Assembly (NCBI GenBank): GCA_030639495.1
Contig: DAOWCP010000015.1
Span: 1 to 32,791 of the forward strand
Length of the DNA: 32,791 bases
Reading direction: 5' to 3'
DNA from: JAGLTN01 sp023135255
GTDB taxonomy: Bacteria > Planctomycetota > Phycisphaerae > Sedimentisphaerales > Anaerobacaceae
The number at the start of each line of letters is the position of its first letter. Position 1 is the first letter of the stretch. Made by a program: the position numbers and the translations under genes. This document shows positions 1-7,084 of the stretch, piece after piece. Below the pieces are notes generated by a model. The model saw nothing but the letters and a program-made list of their open reading frames with translations. It did no database searches and was not told the origin of the DNA.

Positions 1-1
1 A

Positions 2-895
2 GCGCTAGTGAAAACCGCGGAAACCCTGAAAGCCGAAAGCGAATCCCGACTGCATGCCCAGGCACAGAAAGCTGTTGAAGTTGAAGCTAAGTTAAAGACC
101 AGGGCTGGTGAATATATATCAGCTCTTAAAGCAAAATCTCAAGAAGCGATAGCACAAGAAAAGACCCGTTCATCTGAAAAAGAAAATGATCATATTGCAA
201 CTATAAGACAGTTACGTGCTGATGCGGAAGAAAATATCGTTAAGCTTAAAACCGAATCCACAGCAAAAGAGAAGGGCTATGAGAGGCGTATATCTCAGGT
301 TGAGGCACAAGCACAAGCGGCAATAGCACAGGAACAAGCGAAAGCTGACGGAGCTATATCGGCTCTTAAAGCACAAGCTATAAAAAGATCAAGGGCTTAC
401 GAAGAGGCGATAGCCAAAGCCTCGGAAACCCTAAAAGCCGAAAGCGAATCCCGACTGCATGCCCAGGCACAGAAAGTTGTTGAAGTTGAAGCTAAGTTAA
501 AAACCAGGGCTGGTGAATATATATCAGCTCTTAAAGCAAAATCTCAAGAAAAATTAAAAACTCAGACTAAAGAGATATCAAAAATCAAGGCAGAATTGGG
601 ACTAAAGATGGTGAGAATGAAGGTAGATGCCAACGATATGATAGCTAAGGAGCAAATTAAAATAAAAGAACTCGAGAAGCAGATAGGCAAACTCAGAGGC
701 AAAAGCAACAGAGGTATTGCTGCGATTAAATCCGAATCTGACCGGGAGAAATTGGTTAGCAGTAAAATTATAACCACAGCCACATCTAAAACCGAGGAGT
801 CAGCGGCTAAGATCAAAAAGTTTGCAAAAAAGCTTAGCGGCTATACGAAAACTGAAGTCTTAGAAAATTCGTCTATGACTTCCAACAAACCGTAA
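2..895 (+). CDS. Coiled-coil repeat protein, 5'-truncated by window start
   Basis: The reading frame is open back to the first bases of the window, and the GTG at position 8 has no ribosome binding site, so this is most likely the 3' part of a longer gene. The visible ~297 residues are almost entirely Lys, Ala, Glu, Gln, Ser and Ile, with no Pro or Trp until the very end, which is typical of a long alpha-helical coiled coil. A block of about 42 residues (ETLKAESESRLHAQAQK onward) appears twice, 135 codons apart, and is nearly identical at DNA level. No catalytic motif or membrane segment is visible. The C-terminal ~50 residues are more basic and end in a polar tail. The gene ends 23 bp inside the oppositely oriented next gene. 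Function is unknown; its position beside a secretin locus could mean a scaffold or filament role, but that is a guess. Confidence 0.7.
   Translation, partial: ALVKTAETLKAESESRLHAQAQKAVEVEAKLKTRAGEYISALKAKSQEAIAQEKTRSSEKENDHIATIRQLRADAEENIVKLKTESTAKEKGYERRISQVEAQAQAAIAQEQAKADGAISALKAQAIKRSRAYEEAIAKASETLKAESESRLHAQAQKVVEVEAKLKTRAGEYISALKAKSQEKLKTQTKEISKIKAELGLKMVRMKVDANDMIAKEQIKIKELEKQIGKLRGKSNRGIAAIKSESDREKLVSSKIITTATSKTEESAAKIKKFAKKLSGYTKTEVLENSSMTSNKP
18..145 (+). repeat. Direct repeat copy 1 within coiled-coil gene
   Basis: This 128-bp segment matches 423-550 with three mismatches by eye (about 98% identity). The offset is 405 bp, exactly 135 codons, so both copies are read in the same frame. 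Confidence 0.9.
423..550 (+). repeat. Direct repeat copy 2 within coiled-coil gene
   Basis: Second copy of the 18-145 segment. The sequences after the two copies differ (AIAQEKTR versus KLKTQTKE), so the duplication boundary is sharp on the 3' side. On the 5' side the similarity fades gradually. Confidence 0.9.
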
Positions 896-1409
896 GGGTT
901 TGGGTAGCATTGTACTGACCTGAATTCTCAGGGCGTATTTTTTTTATTGAGGCTCTGACTGACAAAGTAACCTCGACAGCCCCATCGGCAGGAATATGTA
1001 CTATGTTTGTGCCTTTATTGAGAAACGTATCAAAGGAACACCATGCGGTTGGTCTGCTGCCCGTCTGCTTTGCTGCGAAACCATCATATTTCAACTTATA
1101 TCTGGTCAGAAGTGTATGTGGACCAAATGACAGTTCCGCAGTATTGCTATTATCTGCCGTGATGGTTACATCGCCATTAGTATAGAGCGTAAGGATAGTT
1201 TCACCGATGGCATGTTTGTTTTTAGCAGTCAGGCTACCAAGATCAATCCCCGGAAAAGATGGTTCCGACCACTCAACAATATTCGCGACAGTGCATGATA
1301 TTTTACATGCGGCGGCGTCCGGTGGCGGAATTGCCGAGACCAAACCAGGCATACATAACAAAAGATATGCTACCAGCAATACTATTGACAATCTGCCGCT
1401 TTTCATCAT
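873..1409 (-). CDS. Small secreted beta-rich protein, paralogue 1 of 3
   Basis: A 178-residue protein with a clear Sec signal peptide (hydrophobic core about residues 8-24, probable cleavage after VSA). The mature part is rich in Thr, Val, Ile and Ser and looks like an all-beta domain. It shares a row of motifs with the proteins at 1696-2295 and 5334-5840: a TLYTNGDVTITA strand, a TLLTRYKLKYD strand, HIPADGAVEVTLSVRAS and a final strand YNATQTLTVCW at the C-terminus. Several Cys (CKISC, WCSF, VCW) could form disulfides after export. It is the only one of the three on the minus strand, facing away from the secretin cluster. No database family is recognised with certainty; the ending on a beta strand recalls pilin-like or spore-coat-U-like subunits, which is only an analogy. 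Confidence 0.8.
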   Translation of the reverse strand: MMKSGRLSIVLLVAYLLLCMPGLVSAIPPPDAAACKISCTVANIVEWSEPSFPGIDLGSLTAKNKHAIGETILTLYTNGDVTITADNSNTAELSFGPHTLLTRYKLKYDGFAAKQTGSRPTAWCSFDTFLNKGTNIVHIPADGAVEVTLSVRASIKKIRPENSGQYNATQTLTVCWKS

Positions 1410-1415
1410 GCTGCC

Positions 1416-1445
1416 ATTGTATCATAATCAAGGTAGTAAAGTCAA
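1416..1445 (-). promoter_or_regulatory. Predicted promoter for minus-strand beta protein
   Basis: Read on the minus strand: TTGACT (1445-1440), 18-nt spacer, TACAAT (1421-1416). The expected transcription start is about position 1409-1410, which is the A of the ATG. The gene also lacks a Shine-Dalgarno sequence, so a leaderless mRNA is possible. Confidence 0.4.
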
Positions 1446-1451
1446 GAACAG

Positions 1452-1481
1452 TTAACAACCAGAGGTTAAAACCTGTAGAAT
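1452..1481 (+). promoter_or_regulatory. Predicted promoter of the secretin operon
   Basis: TTAACA (1452-1457), 18-nt spacer, TAGAAT (1476-1481), each 5 of 6 to the sigma-70 consensus. The start would be near 1488, giving a leader of about 208 nt before the ATG at 1696. Its -35 box lies 6 bp from the -35 box of the divergent minus-strand promoter. Short inverted repeats (AACC-AGA-GGTT, 1457-1467) lie in the spacer and could bind a regulator. Confidence 0.4.
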
Positions 1482-1575
1482 CACGAAGGAATATTAAAAA
1501 CATAATAGGACTTAGAAAATTACAACGTCCCATAAATATAGCCCAATATAGCCATCTCAGGTATATGGTTTTAAA

Positions 1576-1665
1576 AAAAAAGTGCTCGTAAAGCAAACAT
1601 GTGATAAAGCCGACATCGCGACTGGAGCTAAGAAACCGTGGTACGGGAACTACCGTGCTGTAAAA
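1576..1665 (+). ncRNA. Putative structured leader RNA (riboswitch-like)
   Basis: The leader contains GCAAAC, AAAGCC and GCTAAG blocks followed by a stable hairpin, CGTGGTA / TACCGTG around a CGGGAAC loop. Blocks of this kind occur in GEMM-I (c-di-GMP-I) riboswitches, but the GNRA-capped P2 stem is not visible and the spacing is off, so the class assignment is weak. What is solid is a stem-loop-rich, non-coding leader of about 200 nt ahead of a surface-protein operon. Confidence 0.3.
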
Positions 1666-1695
1666 ATAGTACTAAATTAAGAAACGGATTCAATT

Positions 1696-2295
1696 ATGAA
1701 TAGTTTAACTAAATTACTACTGTTAAGTGCAATTTGCATTGCAGTAATTACTTTTACTGTAGAATTAGCATTGGCTGCAGATCCAGGAGCTAAAGAGGCC
1801 ACATGTGCTATAACTGTAACTGTTGACACAATTATCGAGTGGGACGGAGATTTTCCCGCTATCGACCTTGATTCGCAGGAATCTACACTTGATTCACAGG
1901 GCGATAGTCCTGAGGGCACCTCGACGTTTACGTTGTGGACAAACTGTAATCTAACTCTGAGTTCCGACCAGACAGCTCTATCTCAGCTTTATCATAGCAG
2001 AGATGGTGGAGCTAATGAAGATACGCTTGTAACAAAGTATAAGATATCAACTGATGAAGCCGGAGTTACCGCTACAGGTGCCACTGCTGCAGCTGTAACT
2101 GCCAGTAGTTCGGATACCTATACAGTTCATAGTAGTTTTCTGTCCACGGCATTAGCTATAACTCATTTCAATACCGATGGTGCTGTAGAGATTACACTGG
2201 AAGTCGAAGCAACCAACGATTCTGACAATGTCGCCGACTCTGGTGCTTATGAAGCCACACAAACAATTACCACAGCCTGGGTGAGTGACAATTAA
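1696..2295 (+). CDS. Small secreted beta-rich protein, paralogue 2 of 3
   Basis: A 199-residue protein with a signal peptide (hydrophobic stretch about residues 6-24, predicted cleavage after ALA at 28). The mature part begins with a Cys-containing strand (CAITVTVDTIIEW) that closely parallels the CKISCTVANIVEW of the 873-1409 protein. It then shows TFTLWTNCNLTLSS, DTLVTKYKIS, FNTDGAVEITLEVEATN and a terminal YEATQTITTAW strand. It is the longest of the three paralogues, with insertions rich in Ser, Thr and Ala between conserved strands. It is first in the plus-strand cluster, 81 bp ahead of the Ig-domain protein, and follows the long structured leader. It is likely an exported structural subunit or surface protein; that is inferred from signal peptide, fold propensity and neighbours, not from a recognised family. 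Confidence 0.82.
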   Translation: MNSLTKLLLLSAICIAVITFTVELALAADPGAKEATCAITVTVDTIIEWDGDFPAIDLDSQESTLDSQGDSPEGTSTFTLWTNCNLTLSSDQTALSQLYHSRDGGANEDTLVTKYKISTDEAGVTATGATAAAVTASSSDTYTVHSSFLSTALAITHFNTDGAVEITLEVEATNDSDNVADSGAYEATQTITTAWVSDN

Positions 2296-2376
2296 CCAAG
2301 CTAATATTTAATCTGATCAGGAGCTTAAAATTAATTAAGTGATATCAAAAAATCCACTTAGATAAAGGAAAAGATT

Positions 2377-3681
2377 ATGAAAAGGAATTTAACTATATCT
2401 AACCGAATTGGAGCAGGGTTAATAGCCTTGTTCTTTTTTATTTTACAGAATGTCACTTTTGCCGGGTTAGCGGTCAGCCCACTGCAACAGTGGGTCGAGG
2501 TCAAACCCGGCAGAAAAGCTACATTTTTTATTACGCTAACCAACAACAAGCGAAGTGAACAGACTCAACCCTGTCCAATCAGAGTGGACGTACTGGATTT
2601 CACAGTTTCTGATGATGGACAGCTTTCCTTTGGGCCGGAACATAAACACTCTCGATCCGCTGTTGATTGGATTAGCTTTGAAGAGAATGAATTTGTTCTT
2701 GAGCCGGGCGAATCCAGGAAACTGAAAGCAACGGTAGTAGCCCCCCCAAATGCCGATGGTGATTACTGGGCGGCAGCCATGATAGAATTGGGTAAACACA
2801 AAGACAGCGAAAAAGGAGTACAGGTTAAGTTTAGAACAGCCTCCGGTATATTCATACACGTGGCCCGAAGAAACTATATCGAACGTGGAAGCGTTATCGA
2901 GGCAAATGTAAACGTACCCGAGTTTGATACGACCGATAATCTTACTGAAAAAAACGCGTCAGAGACGGCTTCTGAGGAAATCAAGAAAAATCAGGTATTG
3001 GAAGTTAACGCGGAATTGAAAAATGATGGATTGGTATCATTTCTGGCAAGAGGAAAAGCTTATCTTTATTCTGATGGCTGGCGTAGAGTAGCTACTATTC
3101 CATTGCATGCAGGCCGAAGACGGGTGTTACCAGGCGACAGTCGCTGGTTTACGGGCGTAATAGCACAGCCATTACCGGCTGGACAATATAAGCTCCGAAC
3201 ATTTTTTGCTTCTGACTCGAAGTACAGGCGTAAGATGACCAGAGATATGGAATTCTCAATAAGTGAGGATATGGCCGATGTATGGGCGGAAAATTTTGTA
3301 TATGATGACACACAAATGCTGGAGATCGAACCACAACAGATTAAATTACAGTTGAATCCAGGGCGACTGACAGCTACGAGATTTCAGATTGCTAATCAGA
3401 GTTCAGGCACCATTGTTGCTAATTGCCGAATTGAGGGCAACAATAATGACTGGCTCGAACTAAAGACATCAGATTTCACCCTTGCTCCCAATACACAGCG
3501 TTCCACAACCTGCTTGCTCAAGATACCCCGTGATGTTCAACCGGGCCAATACAACTGGACTATTCATGTCGAAACGGAACGTTCTGGTTTAACTACTCAG
3601 GAGCAAAATAATATTGAACAGCACCAAATTCCAGTCTGCGTTACAATAGGTGAGAATATTCCAACTTTAGCAAGCAAGTAA
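2377..3681 (+). CDS. Periplasmic multi-Ig-domain protein, chaperone-like
   Basis: A 434-residue exported protein (signal peptide 1-29, cleavage near TFA-GL) preceded by a good Shine-Dalgarno AAAGGAA. Three beta-sandwich units can be drawn. Residues ~31-165 run from an AVSPLQQWVEVKPG strand to the LEPGESRKLKATV and GDYWAAAMIEL strands, a pattern like the first domain of PapD-type chaperones and the DUF916 proteins of WxL clusters. Residues ~205-296 include LPAGQYKLRTFF. Residues ~313-405 include LNPGRLTATRFQIAN and QPGQYNWTIHVET. The C-terminus is not membrane-anchored. Standing between a small beta-rich exported protein and a secretin, it is well placed to bind or stabilise beta subunits in the periplasm. 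A role as cell-wall or surface binding protein is equally possible. Domain boundaries are by eye. Confidence 0.72.
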   Translation: MKRNLTISNRIGAGLIALFFFILQNVTFAGLAVSPLQQWVEVKPGRKATFFITLTNNKRSEQTQPCPIRVDVLDFTVSDDGQLSFGPEHKHSRSAVDWISFEENEFVLEPGESRKLKATVVAPPNADGDYWAAAMIELGKHKDSEKGVQVKFRTASGIFIHVARRNYIERGSVIEANVNVPEFDTTDNLTEKNASETASEEIKKNQVLEVNAELKNDGLVSFLARGKAYLYSDGWRRVATIPLHAGRRRVLPGDSRWFTGVIAQPLPAGQYKLRTFFASDSKYRRKMTRDMEFSISEDMADVWAENFVYDDTQMLEIEPQQIKLQLNPGRLTATRFQIANQSSGTIVANCRIEGNNNDWLELKTSDFTLAPNTQRSTTCLLKIPRDVQPGQYNWTIHVETERSGLTTQEQNNIEQHQIPVCVTIGENIPTLASK

Positions 3682-3690
3682 GAAATAACT

Positions 3691-5337
3691 ATGGTATTGT
3701 CAACAACCAAACATAATCAACGTGAAACTTCGGCAATGATAGTATTTGCATTGCTGCTGGTGATATTCTGCCATCCCGGCGTTGCCGGCGAGTTTGAAGT
3801 TGGCGGTGCTGACTCTAATGAAACTATAATGGTCAATAACGTATGGGTTGATGTACCGCTGGGGCAGATTTTTCGAGACATATCAATAGAAACCAGCGTC
3901 ATTATCGCTACCTGTCCGCATTTGCCTGATCCACTTGTTTCGCTTGATGCCGGTCTGGGTAAATCGTTAGATGAATGTCTTGGTGAGTTAATAGCAGGAC
4001 AGGGACTTTTCATTTATCAAAGAAGCAAAAAGTTCTACCTTATCAGTTGTGGCGATCCAACATGCCCCAGTGCCTTGGAGACAACAACCTCTAAACGGCT
4101 TTACCTGAAATACATAACAGCAAAGCATCTTAAGGGCTCTCTGCCAAAATTTTCTCAGAAGTATGTAACCAGCGGAGAAAGAGATAACGAAATTTTAATC
4201 TACGCACTGCCGGATATTACAAAACATATTATGGACATTATTCACAAGTTGGATGTTCCAAGAGAGCAGGTGATGCTGGAGGTGCTTGTTGTAGACCTCT
4301 GGGAGGACACCAGTGACGAATTAGGATTGGACTGGTCGTATTCAGGCCCGCATACCTCATTCAGCATGGCAGGCGGCACCGCAGGATTTACAGGTTTAGC
4401 GAGTTACGCAAGCGTGGCAGCGAGCAATTTAACCGGATTGAGTTTGACTCTTCGCGCATTGGTTGCTGAGAAGCGAGCCAGTATAAGGTCCCGACCAAGA
4501 GTAGCTACCCTTAACGGTGAAAAAGCTACGATAGATATATCATTGGAGGAGTATTTCACGATAGCTACGGACATTTACGGTTCTTCTTTGCGTACTGAGC
4601 TTGAGGTAATTAAATCCGGTGTGCTGCTGGAAATGACACCACATATTGGCGATGATGGTTATATTACTGTTGATGTTCTTACCGAAGTGAGCGATGTGGC
4701 ATCAAGGCGGAATTCGTCGGGTAACAACAGCATTTCCGGTGCTGATCTTCCTGTAATCCGTCGTCGTAAAGCTGACACTCGTGTCAGGGTAAAGGAAGGT
4801 GACGCAATTGTCATAGGAGGGCTTATCGAATCTCAGGAAACCACCAATCACAAAAGGGTTCCTCTACTTAGCTCAATTCCTCTTATGGGTGGTCTTTTCA
4901 AAAGTAAAGAAGATGCTACGGTGAAAAAGGAAGTAGTGATTTTTATTATCCCAAGACTGATGAATGAAGGAGAAATCGCCCTTTCCGACCGCCATGAGAT
5001 GATAGATGAAGTAGAGGAAGTGGAAAAGCTGCGTGATGTAGCTACCCTGTTCGATGTGCGACACAAATATGATCAAAAAACAGATAGCAATGACCAGGAG
5101 ATTCAGTATCTAAAGGAAGCGAAAAATTTGCTTGGAGCACAGGATCAGTCACATACCACTTCGCACAAAACTGATAGCGCAGCTGTGACTTATCCTGACA
5201 ATATAGCTCAGGAACGCAAGGCACTACAAGAGGTGATCGCCCTGCTCGATATTAAAAACGAACAGATGCGTCCCGTGATTGCCGAACGAAAGAAAAACAA
5301 AAAGTATGAAGCTTCATACGGAGTTATTAGTAAATGA
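3691..5337 (+). CDS. Secretin-family outer-membrane channel protein
   Basis: A 548-residue member of the secretin family (GspD/PilQ type), which forms multimeric outer-membrane pores. A signal peptide ends near residue 33. An STN/N0-like domain spans about 48-120 (VDVPLGQIFRDIS to KKFYLI). A single N1-like domain spans about 134-190 (LYLKYITAKHL, IHKLDVP). The secretin core runs 193-424, with VMLEVLVVDL, SRPRVATLNGEKATI, VRVKEGDAIVIGGL and the hallmark VPLLSSIPLMGGLFKS followed by EVVIFIIPRLM. Most T2SS secretins have more N domains, so this is a short version. A 125-residue charged tail follows the core and is predicted helical. The start at 3691 has only a weak ribosome binding site, and ATG 3736 is an alternative. 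The stop overlaps the next start (ATGA). No secretion ATPase is nearby. Confidence 0.92.
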   Translation: MVLSTTKHNQRETSAMIVFALLLVIFCHPGVAGEFEVGGADSNETIMVNNVWVDVPLGQIFRDISIETSVIIATCPHLPDPLVSLDAGLGKSLDECLGELIAGQGLFIYQRSKKFYLISCGDPTCPSALETTTSKRLYLKYITAKHLKGSLPKFSQKYVTSGERDNEILIYALPDITKHIMDIIHKLDVPREQVMLEVLVVDLWEDTSDELGLDWSYSGPHTSFSMAGGTAGFTGLASYASVAASNLTGLSLTLRALVAEKRASIRSRPRVATLNGEKATIDISLEEYFTIATDIYGSSLRTELEVIKSGVLLEMTPHIGDDGYITVDVLTEVSDVASRRNSSGNNSISGADLPVIRRRKADTRVRVKEGDAIVIGGLIESQETTNHKRVPLLSSIPLMGGLFKSKEDATVKKEVVIFIIPRLMNEGEIALSDRHEMIDEVEEVEKLRDVATLFDVRHKYDQKTDSNDQEIQYLKEAKNLLGAQDQSHTTSHKTDSAAVTYPDNIAQERKALQEVIALLDIKNEQMRPVIAERKKNKKYEASYGVISK

Positions 5338-5840
5338 GATGCATCATAAACTATATTGTAATTGTGACATTGGCTCTGATTTTTCTGCCAGTCCTTATGG
5401 GTGCAGAGATGTATTGGGTTTCCGAAGATTTTGATTCGATTTCACTGCCGAATATCACCAGCCAGACTCAACCATGTGAAGACAGTGCTACTATCACTTT
5501 GTATACAAGTGGAGATGCACAAATATCCGCTGAGAATACCCCAAGTGGGCAAGCAGAGTTATCTTGTGTAACTGATACACTTGTTACAGAGTACAAGCTG
5601 ACATTCGACAGCGTGGGCGGCACAACCGGCGTTGGCACAGGTGAGGGTGGGGGCAGTGAGTGGCAGTTATACGATGTCTTCCTGACAACGGGTACCGAAG
5701 GAGATGTGACACACATACCTGATGACAATGATGTGGATGTAACGCTTTGGGTCAGAGCAAGCAATCGCAACGATGAGGTAGCTGATGCGGACGACTATAT
5801 CGCAACACAAACTCTTACAGTTTCCTGGGTTGGGCCATGA
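5334..5840 (+). CDS. Small secreted beta-rich protein, paralogue 3 of 3
   Basis: A 168-residue exported protein (signal peptide about 1-24, cleavage after MGA), paralogous to 873-1409 and 1696-2295. Shared features are a TLYTSGDAQISAEN strand, DTLVTEYKLTFD, a YDVFLTTGTEG segment, HIPDDNDVDVTLWVRASN and a terminal YIATQTLTVSW strand three residues from the end. It lacks the N-terminal Cys strand of the other two but has its own Cys pair (PCED, SCVTD). Its ATG overlaps the secretin stop codon by four bases, so translation is probably coupled to the channel. That suggests a defined stoichiometry or direct interaction, for example as a pilotin-like, cap or anchor subunit; this part is inference. 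Confidence 0.82.
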   Translation: MRCIINYIVIVTLALIFLPVLMGAEMYWVSEDFDSISLPNITSQTQPCEDSATITLYTSGDAQISAENTPSGQAELSCVTDTLVTEYKLTFDSVGGTTGVGTGEGGGSEWQLYDVFLTTGTEGDVTHIPDDNDVDVTLWVRASNRNDEVADADDYIATQTLTVSWVGP

Positions 5841-6397
5841 TAAAAACAGATACTGACAAAATGGTTTTGGAAGAAGAACAACAGATTTTATCTGTTGAAG
5901 AATCGGCTTTCGACTTGCTGATGTCTGAAATTACCGCCGAAAAAGATGAAGAACAGGATTTGGATCTGGGGCAAATTGTTCACAATAGCGATATCCTTTT
6001 GGGAATTATAACTGAACAGGTCAGATCGAAACGCATTTGGCAAATTGCAGTTGCATGTTTAATGATATTTGTTGTTATAATTTCTTTTATTTGCCTCGGC
6101 CTGTATATGGAGCGTAAAAATCATATCGAAAGATTTAGCCAGGCACAAGCAAACGTCCAGAAAGCAAGTAATGATTTTTCGCAAATCAGCCAAAAAGCAA
6201 AAACTCTTGAAAAGCAGTTGGCCAATTCTGATAAAGAACTTGAGCATGCTCAGAGCCAGCTTAGTAACTCAAACTCACAAGTAGAAAAGCTGCAAAACCA
6301 ACTGGCTGATACCAGCCAACGCCTTAAAGCATTGCAAAACCGTAATGTCGAGGCAGTAAAGCGACTTAATGAACGACTCCAAAAACTCTCTGATTGA
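5837..6397 (+). CDS. Single-pass inner-membrane coiled-coil protein
   Basis: A 186-residue protein whose ATG overlaps the preceding stop (ATGA). Residues 1-64 are acidic and probably cytoplasmic. Residues about 67-90 form one strongly hydrophobic transmembrane helix, flanked by SKR before and MERK after. Residues 95-183 are a Gln/Asn/Ser/Lys-rich coiled coil with regular leucines (LEKQLANSDKEL, VEKLQNQLADTSQRL). The topology, with a cytoplasmic N-terminus and long periplasmic helix, is like inner-membrane linkers that contact a secretin (GspC- or TolA-like), but no sequence family is recognised. It is the last gene of the cluster; 274 bp follow before ccmE. The coupled translation suggests it belongs to the same complex as the secretin. 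Confidence 0.75.
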   Translation: MIKTDTDKMVLEEEQQILSVEESAFDLLMSEITAEKDEEQDLDLGQIVHNSDILLGIITEQVRSKRIWQIAVACLMIFVVIISFICLGLYMERKNHIERFSQAQANVQKASNDFSQISQKAKTLEKQLANSDKELEHAQSQLSNSNSQVEKLQNQLADTSQRLKALQNRNVEAVKRLNERLQKLSD

Positions 6398-6602
6398 CCC
6401 ATCGAAACGATTAAAAACCACCAAACACCATCTGCGCCTGGTATTTCAAGCAGATAAAAGAGTACCAGCAATCTTCATTTGTAGCAGCCACTACTTAATC
6501 TGACAGGTACACTTCTTGCTGTCTGTGAAAATTGCAATCACTCGTCAAAAAGAAACTGCATTATTTAATAAGTTATAAACAATTTAGTATGGATTTAACG
6601 TA

Positions 6603-6631
6603 TTGCAATCCGGACGCGTTTCGCATATAAA
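6603..6631 (+). promoter_or_regulatory. Predicted promoter of the ccm cluster
   Basis: TTGCAA (6603-6608), 17-nt spacer, TATAAA (6626-6631), about 40 bp upstream of the ccmE ATG. The rest of the gap from 6398 shows only a weak CTGGTA/TACCAG inverted repeat (6438-6468) and no clear terminator. Confidence 0.45.
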
Positions 6632-6671
6632 ATGTAAGGTTGCAAAAGTATTATGGATTTGGTTGGTTAAT

Positions 6672-7076
6672 ATGAATAATAAAAGAAAAATAATAAAGGC
6701 TGTTATTGCTGTGATAATCATCGGGGCAGGTGGATTGTACCTTGTTGGTCAGGCGGCAAAATCTTCGTGGGCCTATTACTGCGATGTTGATGAGTTTTTA
6801 CAGGAGCCTAAGATCGGTTCGGTTGTAAGGCTTGCGGGTGTTGTTAAAGATGGGTCAATCGTTAAAGAGTCGGCTGGGGACAAAATGGAGTTTGTGCTTT
6901 TGGGACAAAAGAATTTTATTGAAGTTAAGTATGATGGAATAGTTGCTAAGAATTTCCAGGCCGGTAGAGAGGTTGTTGTCGAAGGTGTAATGGGAGCCGA
7001 TGGTAAGTTTAAGGCTAAAGAAATCATTACAAGGTGTGAGTCGAAATATAAAACTAAATTGAAGAAAAGTCTTTAA
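6672..7076 (+). CDS. ccmE: Cytochrome c maturation protein CcmE, Cys-type heme chaperone
   Basis: A 134-residue protein with an N-terminal membrane anchor (about residues 8-27) and a periplasmic OB-fold: SVVRLAGVVKDGS, a VKYDGIVAKNFQ strand and EVVVEGVMGADGKFKAKEI. CcmE receives heme from CcmC and passes it to apocytochromes c. Most CcmE proteins bind heme through the His of an HxxxY motif. Here the site is C122-E-S-K-Y126, the CxxxY variant described from Desulfovibrio and some archaea (system I*). I start at ATG 6672 because the longer TTG-initiated frame adds a non-conserved lead-in that overlaps the predicted promoter. It heads the order ccmE-A-B-C-D with short gaps. Confidence 0.88.
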   Translation: MNNKRKIIKAVIAVIIIGAGGLYLVGQAAKSSWAYYCDVDEFLQEPKIGSVVRLAGVVKDGSIVKESAGDKMEFVLLGQKNFIEVKYDGIVAKNFQAGREVVVEGVMGADGKFKAKEIITRCESKYKTKLKKSL

Positions 7077-7084
7077 GGCCTGCG

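Noticed and set aside
1303..1596. 97-codon minus-strand frame with a hydrophobic start
   Set aside because: It overlaps the promoter region and the start of the beta-protein gene in another frame and has no ribosome binding site.
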